Shown in pieces: positions 1-6,251 of a stretch of 10,964 nt of DNA. The stretch lies in contig JALRIY010000056.1 in the NCBI GenBank assembly GCA_023255285.1, positions 1,556 to 12,519 of the forward strand, read 5' to 3'. The position numbers and the translations under genes are program-made. This DNA is from Algoriphagus sp. Lineage in GTDB: Bacteria > Bacteroidota > Bacteroidia > Cytophagales > Cyclobacteriaceae. Position 1 is the stretch's first letter, and each line of letters opens with the position of its first letter. The notes beneath the pieces were generated by a model. The model did no database searches. It saw only the letters and a program-made list of their open reading frames with translations, and was not told the origin of the DNA.

Positions 1-24
1 AGTCAAATGTTATTTTTTTTGACT
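1..24. promoter_or_regulatory. Inverted repeat, candidate TetR-family operator
   Basis: AGTCAAA at 1-7 is the exact reverse complement of TTTGACT at 18-24, with a 10-base T-rich centre. The element lies just upstream of the candidate -7 box at 34-41, where a bound dimer would cover the -33 region. This suits autorepression by the TetR protein encoded from 70. No second copy occurs in the 2259-2368 region before the SDR operon. The repeat touches the window edge, so its full extent is unknown. A chance match is possible in such AT-rich DNA. Confidence 0.35.
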
Positions 25-33
25 AAGATTTAA

Positions 34-41
34 TACTTTTG
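34..41 (+). promoter_or_regulatory. Candidate Bacteroidota -7 promoter box for the TetR gene
   Basis: TACTTTTG matches the Bacteroidota housekeeping -7 consensus TAnnTTTG exactly. It ends 28 bases before the ATG at 70. No clear TTTG -33 box sits about 19 bases upstream, and that stretch is occupied by the inverted repeat. Transcription would begin near 47-49, which argues against the TTG at 49 as translation start. Confidence 0.4.
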
Positions 42-69
42 GCTTATATTGTACTTTTTGATTCTTAAA

Positions 70-765
70 ATGGCAGGTGAAAAAAACAAAGAAAAACTTA
101 TCCTAGATGCAGCTATAGGCTTATTTACAGCACAAGGATTTGCGGCTACAAGAATGGAGGATGTGGCCAAGAAAGCAGGAATCAGCAAAGGACTCACTTA
201 TTTTTATTATAAAAATAAGGAAGACCTTTTCATGGCTCTTACAAAAAAAGCATTTGAACAACTCAAAGAAGAGTTTAGGGAGTCCCTACGTGCCAAAGGA
301 AAAAACGGTCTTGAAATGCTCACCGACTTAGTTCAACGGATATGGAAATTTTCTAAGGAGCAACCTGTTTATTATCAATCTATCCTACATTTTTTAGATT
401 TGATGAAAAAGTACACTTCGCCTGAATTAAAAAAACAAATCAACCCCTTAATCCTTGATTCAATCCATTTTCACAAATTGTTGGAATTGCAGTTAGATCC
501 CATCCGTTTGGGAATTCAAATGGTTTCCCAAGGAATAAAGGATGGCAGCATTCGTCCAGAATTACAAGCAGAAATAACTTTTTACACGATTTGGAGTATG
601 GCCCTGGGATTTGAAAAAATGGAAGGGCCCATTTCGTTTGAAGGTAAGGAAACAAAGGTTAGTCCTGAAGCTTGGCAGCGTGGATTTCTCAAACTGATGC
701 AAGACATGCTCAAAGGAACAATACAAGCATCAAAGCCTCAAATAATTCAAGCGAGTCTTTTCTAA
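70..765 (+). CDS. TetR/AcrR-family transcriptional regulator
   Basis: This is a 231-residue DNA-binding repressor-type protein, a typical TetR length. The N-terminal three-helix domain spans about residues 8-57. It shows the family pattern AAIGLF (14-19), GF-AT-M-DVA (23-33), and the turn and recognition helix AGISKGLTYFYYKNKEDLF (36-54). The remaining helical domain would bind a ligand and dimerise, but the sequence does not reveal the ligand. I chose the ATG at 70; an in-frame TTG at 49 would add seven residues but lies where transcription probably starts. Nearby acyl-CoA metabolism genes suggest a fatty acid or acyl-CoA effector, as for FadR-type TetR proteins; this is inferred from position only. 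The stop codon at 763-765 abuts and shares one base with the terminator stem. Confidence 0.9.
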   Translation: MAGEKNKEKLILDAAIGLFTAQGFAATRMEDVAKKAGISKGLTYFYYKNKEDLFMALTKKAFEQLKEEFRESLRAKGKNGLEMLTDLVQRIWKFSKEQPVYYQSILHFLDLMKKYTSPELKKQINPLILDSIHFHKLLELQLDPIRLGIQMVSQGIKDGSIRPELQAEITFYTIWSMALGFEKMEGPISFEGKETKVSPEAWQRGFLKLMQDMLKGTIQASKPQIIQASLF

Positions 766-796
766 AAAAATAAGGGGCTACCGCCCCTTATTTTTT
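765..796. terminator. Bidirectional intrinsic terminator between convergent genes
   Basis: A 14-base perfect inverted repeat (765-778 and 783-796) encloses a 4-base loop, TACC. The GC core is GGGGC/GCCCC, flanked by A and T tracts. Because the arms begin with A6 and end with T6, it can act as an intrinsic terminator on both strands. It serves the TetR gene on + and the small acidic gene on -. The TAA stops of the two genes (763-765 on +, 797-795 on -) overlap opposite ends of the stem. Confidence 0.9.
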
Positions 797-1217
797 ACCT
801 ACTTTTCCATAACTCTTTCAATTGCCTGCCATTGACTAGCAATACAAATCGAACTGGATTAGGAATTAGTACAATTCGCAGATCCACTTTACCCAATTGA
901 TCCGATTCAATTGGCACCCCTTGCTCTCCACTTACCTCATAGGTAACGCTGCCTTTTGCATCGGGAAGCATCTCTAGGTAGGTATTGGCCAAATAAGCGG
1001 TAGGAAGTAGAACGTCCGTATCTGATTTCAACTTGGTATAAATCTTTTCCAATTCAGGAGCTAATACATCCTCGTAATTCTCGTTAAAATCATCTTCGAG
1101 GTCGTGTAATTGCTCCTCCAAATCGTCGTAATTTTCATCACTATATTCCAATGCACTTAGCTGTATCCGTTGCTGTACAATTTCAGTAAGTTCTTGGTCA
1201 ATTTTTTCCCAATTCAT
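795..1217 (-). CDS. Hypothetical acidic protein, 140 aa
   Basis: I do not recognise this family. Residues 1-65 look mainly helical, and residues 25-58 are strikingly acidic, with about 15 Asp/Glu including the runs NYDDLEEQ and LEDDFNENYED. The C-terminal part (about 88-128) alternates hydrophobic and polar residues as beta strands do (SVTYEVS, VDLRIVLIP, VRFVLLV) and ends in a basic tail, RQLKELWKSR. There is no signal peptide, membrane helix or cysteine motif, so it is probably cytoplasmic. The ATG at 1217 is the only good start. The gene lies 69 bases downstream of the MDR reductase gene and could be co-transcribed with it or use a weak promoter in the gap. Codon use resembles the neighbours, and the length and stop inside a dedicated terminator support a real gene. 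Confidence 0.75.
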   Translation of the reverse strand: MNWEKIDQELTEIVQQRIQLSALEYSDENYDDLEEQLHDLEDDFNENYEDVLAPELEKIYTKLKSDTDVLLPTAYLANTYLEMLPDAKGSVTYEVSGEQGVPIESDQLGKVDLRIVLIPNPVRFVLLVNGRQLKELWKSR

Positions 1218-1242
1218 GGTGATAGTCTTAGTTATTCGGTTG

Positions 1243-1250
1243 CAAATATG
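1243..1250 (-). promoter_or_regulatory. Weak candidate -7 box for the 140-aa gene
   Basis: Read on the - strand this is CATATTTG, one mismatch from TAnnTTTG, about 25 bases before the ATG at 1217. No TTTG -33 box stands at the expected distance. It may be chance; read-through from the MDR gene is the alternative. Confidence 0.22.
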
Positions 1251-1286
1251 GCGATAATCCTAAAAATAGCCGTTCAATACAACCAA

Positions 1287-2258
1287 CTATTCGCTTACAA
1301 ATAGAATTTTTCCATTTCTACCAGCTTGTTCATAGGCAGATAATGCTGCTTTAAATTCTGATAGCGGGTAAATAGCTGCTACATCCACTTTTGATTCTTC
1401 CTGCATCAAAAATCCAAATACCCGTTGGAAGGCCATCATCCGTTGTTCGGTAGAAAGCTCTTCCACCCAAGTACTCAACCAGAAACCTTCAATACGTAGG
1501 TTTTTAAAAATGAGCAATCCACTATTGATGGAAAGATTTTCCAAAGCAAGTGCACCAAATACAAGCATTCGCCCTTTTTGCTTCAAACAGGATAAAGCCT
1601 TAACACCCAAATCCCCTCCCACTGCATCAAAAACCACGTCCACGCCTACTACAGTTTTTTCAAAAATCAATTTCGCCAGTTTCTCCGTGCTAGTATTTAT
1701 AACTAGTTCTGCGCCTAAATCCATCAATAATTGTTTCTGAGATTCATGGCGAACAGTGGCTGCCACACGAATGCCCTTTGCTTTAGCCATCTGAATAGCA
1801 AATTTTCCAAAGGCAGAGGCACCTGCAGTTAACAACAACCATTCACCGGATTTCAAACCTGACTCCTCAATCATTCCGTATGCCGTCATCGGATTAACGA
1901 AAGCCTGACAAGCTACCTCATCCGACATTTGAGCTGGAATTGGGATAACCCCAGCAGCTGGAATACAAACATACTCTTTCCAGGTACCAACCGCCGTAAA
2001 CATTACCCGTGTACCTACCGCAACTTTTCCAGCCTCATCCCCTTTCTCAACTACCCCACTGGCTTCAAAACCTGCACTGCTAGGCAATTTAGGTGTAATA
2101 CCATACATTCCACGGATAAACATAATATCCGAAGGATTGATGTTTCGTGCTTTTACTCGAATCAATACTTCCTGTGCCTTAGGTTGAGGCATTTCGCTAT
2201 CTTTCAAGTACAAAACCTCTTGAGGGATACCAGGTTGATCAAAGATTAATTCTTTCAT
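1287..2258 (-). CDS. Zinc-free MDR oxidoreductase, 2-enoyl-thioester reductase-like
   Basis: This is a 323-residue medium-chain dehydrogenase/reductase. The GroES-like N-terminal domain carries NINPSDIMFIRGMYG (39-53), the pattern of MECR/Etr1-type enoyl-thioester reductases and quinone oxidoreductases. Tyr52 sits where Etr1 has its catalytic tyrosine. The lobe-joining segment VNPMTAYGMIEE (121-132) and the nucleotide loop AGASAFGKFAIQMAK (145-159) follow. Arg170, after the second strand (VAATVR), hints at NADPH. The cysteine cluster of zinc-binding alcohol dehydrogenases is absent. The expected reaction is NADPH-dependent reduction of a 2-enoyl thioester or a related quinone or enone. It is transcribed divergently from the SDR operon across 110 bases, so it may belong to the same acyl-CoA pathway. 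The exact substrate cannot be read from the sequence. Confidence 0.85.
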   Translation of the reverse strand: MKELIFDQPGIPQEVLYLKDSEMPQPKAQEVLIRVKARNINPSDIMFIRGMYGITPKLPSSAGFEASGVVEKGDEAGKVAVGTRVMFTAVGTWKEYVCIPAAGVIPIPAQMSDEVACQAFVNPMTAYGMIEESGLKSGEWLLLTAGASAFGKFAIQMAKAKGIRVAATVRHESQKQLLMDLGAELVINTSTEKLAKLIFEKTVVGVDVVFDAVGGDLGVKALSCLKQKGRMLVFGALALENLSINSGLLIFKNLRIEGFWLSTWVEELSTEQRMMAFQRVFGFLMQEESKVDVAAIYPLSEFKAALSAYEQAGRNGKILFVSE

Positions 2259-2368
2259 AAAATTTTAAAATAAGCTAAAAAACGAAAATTAGTGAATTTG
2301 ATAAGGCTTCAAGTTACAGCATGGGCATATTTTTCCTATCTTTTGGAAGAAAAATAACCCAAAAATTC
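2259..2368. promoter_or_regulatory. Divergent intergenic region between MDR and SDR genes
   Basis: These 110 AT-rich bases must hold the start signals of the + strand SDR operon and probably those of the - strand MDR gene. The only promoter-like string I see on + is TATCTTTTG at 2337-2345, a -7 box with one extra base, 23 bases before the ATG at 2369. No -33 TTTG lies at the normal distance, and no CAAAnnTA (a - strand -7 box) is visible. The short palindrome AAAATTTT at 2262-2269 is probably chance. No copy of the 1-24 inverted repeat is present. Confidence 0.35.
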
Positions 2369-3136
2369 ATGGATTTATCTTCAGTTTTTTCATTGGATGG
2401 AAAAGTAGCACTGATTACAGGTGCTAGCAAAGGCATTGGTTTTGGAATCGCAGAAATCTTTGCTGCAGCAGGCGCTAAAGTGGTCATCAGCAGCAGAAAG
2501 CAGGAAGCATTAGATGAGCAAGCGGAACAACTCAATGCCAAAGGGTATGAAGTGACTGGAATTGCTTGTAATGTGGGAAACATGGCTGAATTACCCATTT
2601 TAGTAGATAAAACGGTAGATAAATACGGGACCATTGATATTCTAGTAAATAACGCTGCCAGTAATCCTGTTTTTGGGCCTGTTCATGAAACCACTCTTGA
2701 AGCCTTTGATAAAATCATGAACGTGAATGTAAAGGCGGCATTCGAACTTAGTAGGCTATGCTATTCCCACCTTAGAAAATCGGCAGCTGCTTCTGTTATT
2801 AATATTTCAAGTATTGGAGGAATATCCCCAGAGCAAGGCTTAGGAATTTATTCGGTTTCCAAAGCTGCCTTGATTTCTCTCACCAAAGTTTTTGCCAAAG
2901 AATGGGGAGATTCTAAAATTCGTGTCAATGCCATTTGTCCAGGTCTCATTCAAACTAAATTCTCAGAAGCGCTTTGGTCCAATGAAAAAATACTGTCCAT
3001 GATCCTAAAGCAATTGGCTATAAAAAGAGCAGGTACCTCTGAAGAAATTGGTGCTATGGCCTTATTCCTTGCCTCTCCTGCATCTTCCTACACCACTGGG
3101 GCCATTTTAACAGCAGATGGAGGATTTTCAATCTAA
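2369..3136 (+). CDS. SDR-family oxidoreductase (acyl-CoA cluster; LvaD/DHRS4-like)
   Basis: This is a 255-residue classical short-chain dehydrogenase/reductase. From the ATG at 2369 it begins MDLSSVFSLDGKVALITG, a normal SDR start. An in-frame ATG at 2321 would add 16 atypical residues (GIFFLSFGRK...) and overlaps the promoter-like string, so I reject it. The cofactor motif is TGASKGIG (17-24), and Arg43 after the second strand favours NADP(H). NNAA lies at 94-97, Asn120 in NVN, and the catalytic set is Ser148, Tyr161 and Lys165 (YSVSK), all intact. The C-terminus TADGGFSI is typical. It is the first gene of the operon, and its TAA shares a base with the next ATG (TAATG at 3134-3138). Given its partners it may interconvert a 4-oxo- and 4-hydroxyacyl-CoA, as LvaD does in P. 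putida. That role is inferred; a 3-oxoacyl reductase is possible. Confidence 0.88.
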   Translation: MDLSSVFSLDGKVALITGASKGIGFGIAEIFAAAGAKVVISSRKQEALDEQAEQLNAKGYEVTGIACNVGNMAELPILVDKTVDKYGTIDILVNNAASNPVFGPVHETTLEAFDKIMNVNVKAAFELSRLCYSHLRKSAAASVINISSIGGISPEQGLGIYSVSKAALISLTKVFAKEWGDSKIRVNAICPGLIQTKFSEALWSNEKILSMILKQLAIKRAGTSEEIGAMALFLASPASSYTTGAILTADGGFSI

Positions 3137-4344
3137 TGAGGAATAACCAGGAAATCTCAGCTGCGCAACTACAGAAGCTTCTAATCGCCTATCGAGAGTT
3201 TGTAGAATTAGAACTATTTCCCATCGATTTGGATGTAGTCAAGGGACCCTTTAAATCATATTTACCCAAACTAAGAGGCTTGCGTGAAAAAGCGAAGTCC
3301 ATGGGTCTATTTGTGCCACATTTGGCCAAGGAGGAAGGTGGCTTGGGATTGGACCTCGTACAATTTGCACAGGTATCCGAAATTTTGGGTCAAAGCCCAA
3401 TCGGTCATTATGTTTTCAACTGTGCCGCTCCAGATATTGGCAACATGGAATTACTCCATCAATTCGGTTCGGAGGAACAGAAAGAAAAGTGGCTTGGTCC
3501 TCTGCAGCGTGGAGAAATCCGTTCCTGCTTTGCAATGACCGAACCCCAGCTTCCTGGAAGTAATCCAGTTTATCTGGCTACCACAGCTACTCGCAATGAG
3601 GAAGAATATGTTATCCAAGGCCATAAATGGTTTACCACCGCCGCCGATGGTGCTCAATTCACTATCGTGATGGCCGTAACAAATCCAGATGCTCCCTCAC
3701 CCTATCAAAAAGCAAGCATGATCTTGCTCCCCTTGGATACGCCAGGTTATACCCTTGTTCGAAACATTTCCATTATGGGAGAAGCAGGAGAAGATTACCT
3801 TTCCCATGCTGAAGTAAAATTTGAGCAGTGCCGGGTACCTGTGGCCAACCGAATAGGTTTGGAAGGTCAGGGATTTGCCTTGGCACAAGAACGACTTGGA
3901 CCTGGACGAATCCATCACTGCATGCGTTGGATAGGCATCTGCGAACGAGCCTTCGATTTGTTGTGCAGACGTGCTCTTTCTAGAGAACTTGAAGTAGGCA
4001 AATCGTTGGCTGACAAACAAACCATCCAAAATTGGATCGCTGAAAGTAGAGCAGAAATCAAAGCCAGTCGACTTATGGTGCTCGATACCGCACAACGGAT
4101 GCAGGAACTTGGGGCAAAAGCCGTCAAAGAAGATATTTCAACCATCAAATTTTTTGTAGCCGACGTGCTCATGAAAGTAATTGATCGTGCCATTCAGGTA
4201 CATGGCGCACTTGGGATCACCGATGATACGCTACTGTCTTTTTGGTACCGACACGAGCGTGGTGCACGTATTTACGATGGACCTGATGAAGTACATAAGT
4301 CTGCACTTGCCCGTAGCATTCTTAAAAATTATGCCAATAAATGA
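3136..4344 (+). CDS. Acyl-CoA dehydrogenase, ACAD10/ACAD11 (LvaC) type
   Basis: This is a 402-residue full-length FAD-dependent acyl-CoA dehydrogenase. The N-terminal helical domain holds GLFVPHLAKEEGGLG (57-71). The flavin-contact strand is CFAMTEP (131-137), followed by GHKWFTTAADG (162-172). ERLGPGRIHHCMRWIG (252-267) is a hallmark of the ACAD10/11 branch. QVHGALG (354-360) and IYDGPDEVH (379-387) close the C-terminal domain. Where MCAD has its catalytic Glu in YEG, this protein has Asp381 in YDG, as ACAD10/11-type proteins do. In ACAD11 and LvaC the enzyme works on 4-phosphoacyl-CoA made by a kinase, giving an unsaturated or 3-hydroxy product. The kinase gene follows directly with a 4-base ATGA overlap, which supports that assignment. 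Ordinary acyl-CoA oxidation is the alternative. Confidence 0.9.
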   Translation: MRNNQEISAAQLQKLLIAYREFVELELFPIDLDVVKGPFKSYLPKLRGLREKAKSMGLFVPHLAKEEGGLGLDLVQFAQVSEILGQSPIGHYVFNCAAPDIGNMELLHQFGSEEQKEKWLGPLQRGEIRSCFAMTEPQLPGSNPVYLATTATRNEEEYVIQGHKWFTTAADGAQFTIVMAVTNPDAPSPYQKASMILLPLDTPGYTLVRNISIMGEAGEDYLSHAEVKFEQCRVPVANRIGLEGQGFALAQERLGPGRIHHCMRWIGICERAFDLLCRRALSRELEVGKSLADKQTIQNWIAESRAEIKASRLMVLDTAQRMQELGAKAVKEDISTIKFFVADVLMKVIDRAIQVHGALGITDDTLLSFWYRHERGARIYDGPDEVHKSALARSILKNYANK

Positions 4345-5369
4345 ATAGTGTACTAAATTTTGATTTACTCAAGGATTATTTGGCTCCAATACTCCACTGT
4401 GCTGCCGATACGATCCAAGTAAATCAACTTCCGGGTGGCTATTCCAATTTGAGTTTCCTAGTAGAAAGTTCTACTAAAAAATTTATTTTAAGACGTCCAC
4501 CCTTCGGTGAAAAAATTGCTAAAGCCCATGACATGTCAAGGGAATTTAAGGTTCTTGAAGGATTGAAAAAAGCAGGCTACACCAAAAGTCCCCTACCAAT
4601 TCACTTTTGTGCCGAAGAATCCATTTTTGGAGCCCCCTTCTTTATCATGGAGTTTGTAGAAGGTGTGATTTTAGGAAATCGAGTTCCTCAGGGAATTAAA
4701 CTAGAAAAGGAAGACTTTACTGCCTTATCCCGTTCAGCGATGGACTGCCTACTTGAACTTCATAATTTAAAACTTGAAAATTCCGGATTGATTCACTTGG
4801 GCAAGCCGGAAGGCTATACCCAACGCCAAGTGGAAGGATGGGTAGATCGATATTTTCGAGCTAAAACCAATGAACTTCCAGGGTTAGAACAAGCAACTAC
4901 TTGGCTGCTTGAAAATATTCCTTCCACAGCACCCCTCGCCTTCATTCACAACGATTTCAAGTACGATAATTTGGTATTGGATCCACAGCAAAATACTCAC
5001 ATCAAAGGAGTATTAGATTGGGAGATGGCCACGGTAGGTAACCCACTCATGGATTTAGGCACCACCCTAGCCTATTGGGCTGAGGAAAAGGATCCTGAGA
5101 TTTTAAAGCTATTCAATTTAAGCCACTTGCCAGGAAACCTCAGCCGGAAAGAAATAATGGAATACTATTTTTCTAATGGAACAAGCTCCAAACAAGAAAT
5201 GGTCTTCTACTATGTCTTTGGCTTAGTCAAAGTGGCTGTAATCGCTCAACAAATTTTCAAACGTTATTCTCAAGGCTATTCTACGGATCCTCGATTTGAA
5301 CCACTCATCCATGTAGTGGAAGCAGCTGGAAAAAAAGCCCTAAAAACACTTCAAACTGATAAAATCTAA
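4341..5369 (+). CDS. APH-fold kinase, ACAD10/11 N-domain (LvaA) type
   Basis: This 342-residue protein has the aminoglycoside-phosphotransferase/choline-kinase fold. The glycine loop is GGYSN (32-36), the strand with the ATP-contacting basic residues is FILRRPP (48-54), and Glu68 lies in the helix C motif REFKVL. The catalytic loop HNDFKYDN (203-210) supplies Asp205 and Asn210, and the metal-binding DWE is at 226-228, followed by GNPLMDLG (233-240). All kinase residues are present. The RRPP and AHDMSREFKVL patterns are those of the kinase domain fused to human ACAD10/11 and of LvaA, not of antibiotic-resistance enzymes. The expected reaction is ATP-dependent phosphorylation of a 4-hydroxyacyl-CoA. 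It overlaps the acyl-CoA dehydrogenase gene by 4 bases and sits 3 bases before the next gene. I see no gene for a small LvaB-like partner. Confidence 0.87.
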   Translation: MNSVLNFDLLKDYLAPILHCAADTIQVNQLPGGYSNLSFLVESSTKKFILRRPPFGEKIAKAHDMSREFKVLEGLKKAGYTKSPLPIHFCAEESIFGAPFFIMEFVEGVILGNRVPQGIKLEKEDFTALSRSAMDCLLELHNLKLENSGLIHLGKPEGYTQRQVEGWVDRYFRAKTNELPGLEQATTWLLENIPSTAPLAFIHNDFKYDNLVLDPQQNTHIKGVLDWEMATVGNPLMDLGTTLAYWAEEKDPEILKLFNLSHLPGNLSRKEIMEYYFSNGTSSKQEMVFYYVFGLVKVAVIAQQIFKRYSQGYSTDPRFEPLIHVVEAAGKKALKTLQTDKI

Positions 5370-5372
5370 CAC

Positions 5373-6251
5373 ATGACCCTTCGTAAAATTTGTATCCTAG
5401 GAGCAGGCACCCTTGGCTCTCGAGTAGCCCTACAATCGGCTATTTCCGGCTTTACTGTTTCCATTTTTGACTTGAAACAGGCATCCTTGGATTCGGCCCT
5501 ACTCACTATGCAAAAAATCCTAAGACAACTTGTACGCGGAGGAACGCTAACGGAATCACAAGTTCCTGAAATCATCCAAAGAATACATCCTACCTTGGAC
5601 TTGCCTGAAGCTTTGAAAGGTGCTGATTTGGTCAATGAAAGTGTTACGGAAGATGTAGCGATAAAAAAATCGCTATGGGCCGAGGTCGGTAAACTCGCAG
5701 AATCCCACACTTGGTTGACCACAAATACCTCCTATCTACTCCCCTCCCAGTTTGCAGAGGAAACCGGCAGCCCATCTCGGTTTTGTGCCTTCCATTTTCA
5801 TGATGTGTTTTATTCCAGGGTAGTGGACATCATGCCCCATCCAGGAACAGATCCTACTTTGATTGGCGTCCTCGAAAAATTGGGAAGAAAATTAAATCAA
5901 GTGCCCGTCATTGTAAGGAAGGAAAACCCAGGATATCTATTTAATACGATGCTGATGGCCTTGTTGGGTGCTGCAGGGAAATTGATCACACGTGAAGTAG
6001 GAAGTATTGAAGATATCGATAAGTCTTGGATGGTGAATTTCCACATGCCAATGGGTCCTTTTGGAATATTGGACTCCATTGGATTGGATACCGCATGGCA
6101 TGTGACCCACAAAATGTCGGATTCAGCTTCTCAAGCTTTTGCTGCTCATTTGAAAACCTACATTGATCAAGGAAAACTAGGTGAAAAAACAGGAGAAGGT
6201 TTTTATACCTATCCAAATCCGCGCTACCGAGAGCCCGATTTTATTCTATAA
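5373..6251 (+). CDS. 3-hydroxyacyl-CoA dehydrogenase, stand-alone
   Basis: This 292-residue enzyme oxidises 3-hydroxyacyl-CoA to 3-oxoacyl-CoA with NAD+. The Rossmann loop is GAGTLG (10-15), and Asp33 ends the second strand, which favours NAD. NESVTED (88-94) holds the usual glutamate pair, and TNTSYL (117-122) provides Ser120. The catalytic histidine is most likely His141 in AFHFHD. The canonical HFFNP sequence is absent, and Asp152 (VVDIM) stands where the dyad glutamate is expected. Asn191 lies in NPGYLFN. The C-terminal domain has MGPFGILDSIGLD and ends GEKTGEGFYTYPNP with a PDFIL tail, as in Firmicutes-type single-domain enzymes. It begins 3 bases after the kinase gene as the last member of the operon, fitting the step after a 3-hydroxyacyl-CoA is formed. 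Its last 11 bases overlap the trmB 3' end. Confidence 0.86.
   Translation: MTLRKICILGAGTLGSRVALQSAISGFTVSIFDLKQASLDSALLTMQKILRQLVRGGTLTESQVPEIIQRIHPTLDLPEALKGADLVNESVTEDVAIKKSLWAEVGKLAESHTWLTTNTSYLLPSQFAEETGSPSRFCAFHFHDVFYSRVVDIMPHPGTDPTLIGVLEKLGRKLNQVPVIVRKENPGYLFNTMLMALLGAAGKLITREVGSIEDIDKSWMVNFHMPMGPFGILDSIGLDTAWHVTHKMSDSASQAFAAHLKTYIDQGKLGEKTGEGFYTYPNPRYREPDFIL

Noticed and set aside
49..69. TTG start seven codons before the TetR ATG
   Set aside because: It falls at the transcription start expected from the -7 box at 34-41, and the ATG at 70 gives a typical N-terminus.
2262..2269. AAAATTTT palindrome as an operator
   Set aside because: It is short, low in complexity and expected by chance in AT-rich spacer DNA.
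2321..2368. 16-residue N-terminal extension of the SDR from an upstream ATG
   Set aside because: The added residues are not SDR-like, and the stretch holds a -7-like string; the ATG at 2369 gives a normal SDR N-terminus.
3697..4095. 132-codon open frame on - inside the acyl-CoA dehydrogenase gene
   Set aside because: It is a shadow of a full-length, motif-complete gene.
4341..5369. Aminoglycoside resistance gene
   Set aside because: It shares the fold and the HxDxxxxN loop, but the RRPP and REFKVL patterns and the ACAD neighbour point to the ACAD10/11 kinase branch.
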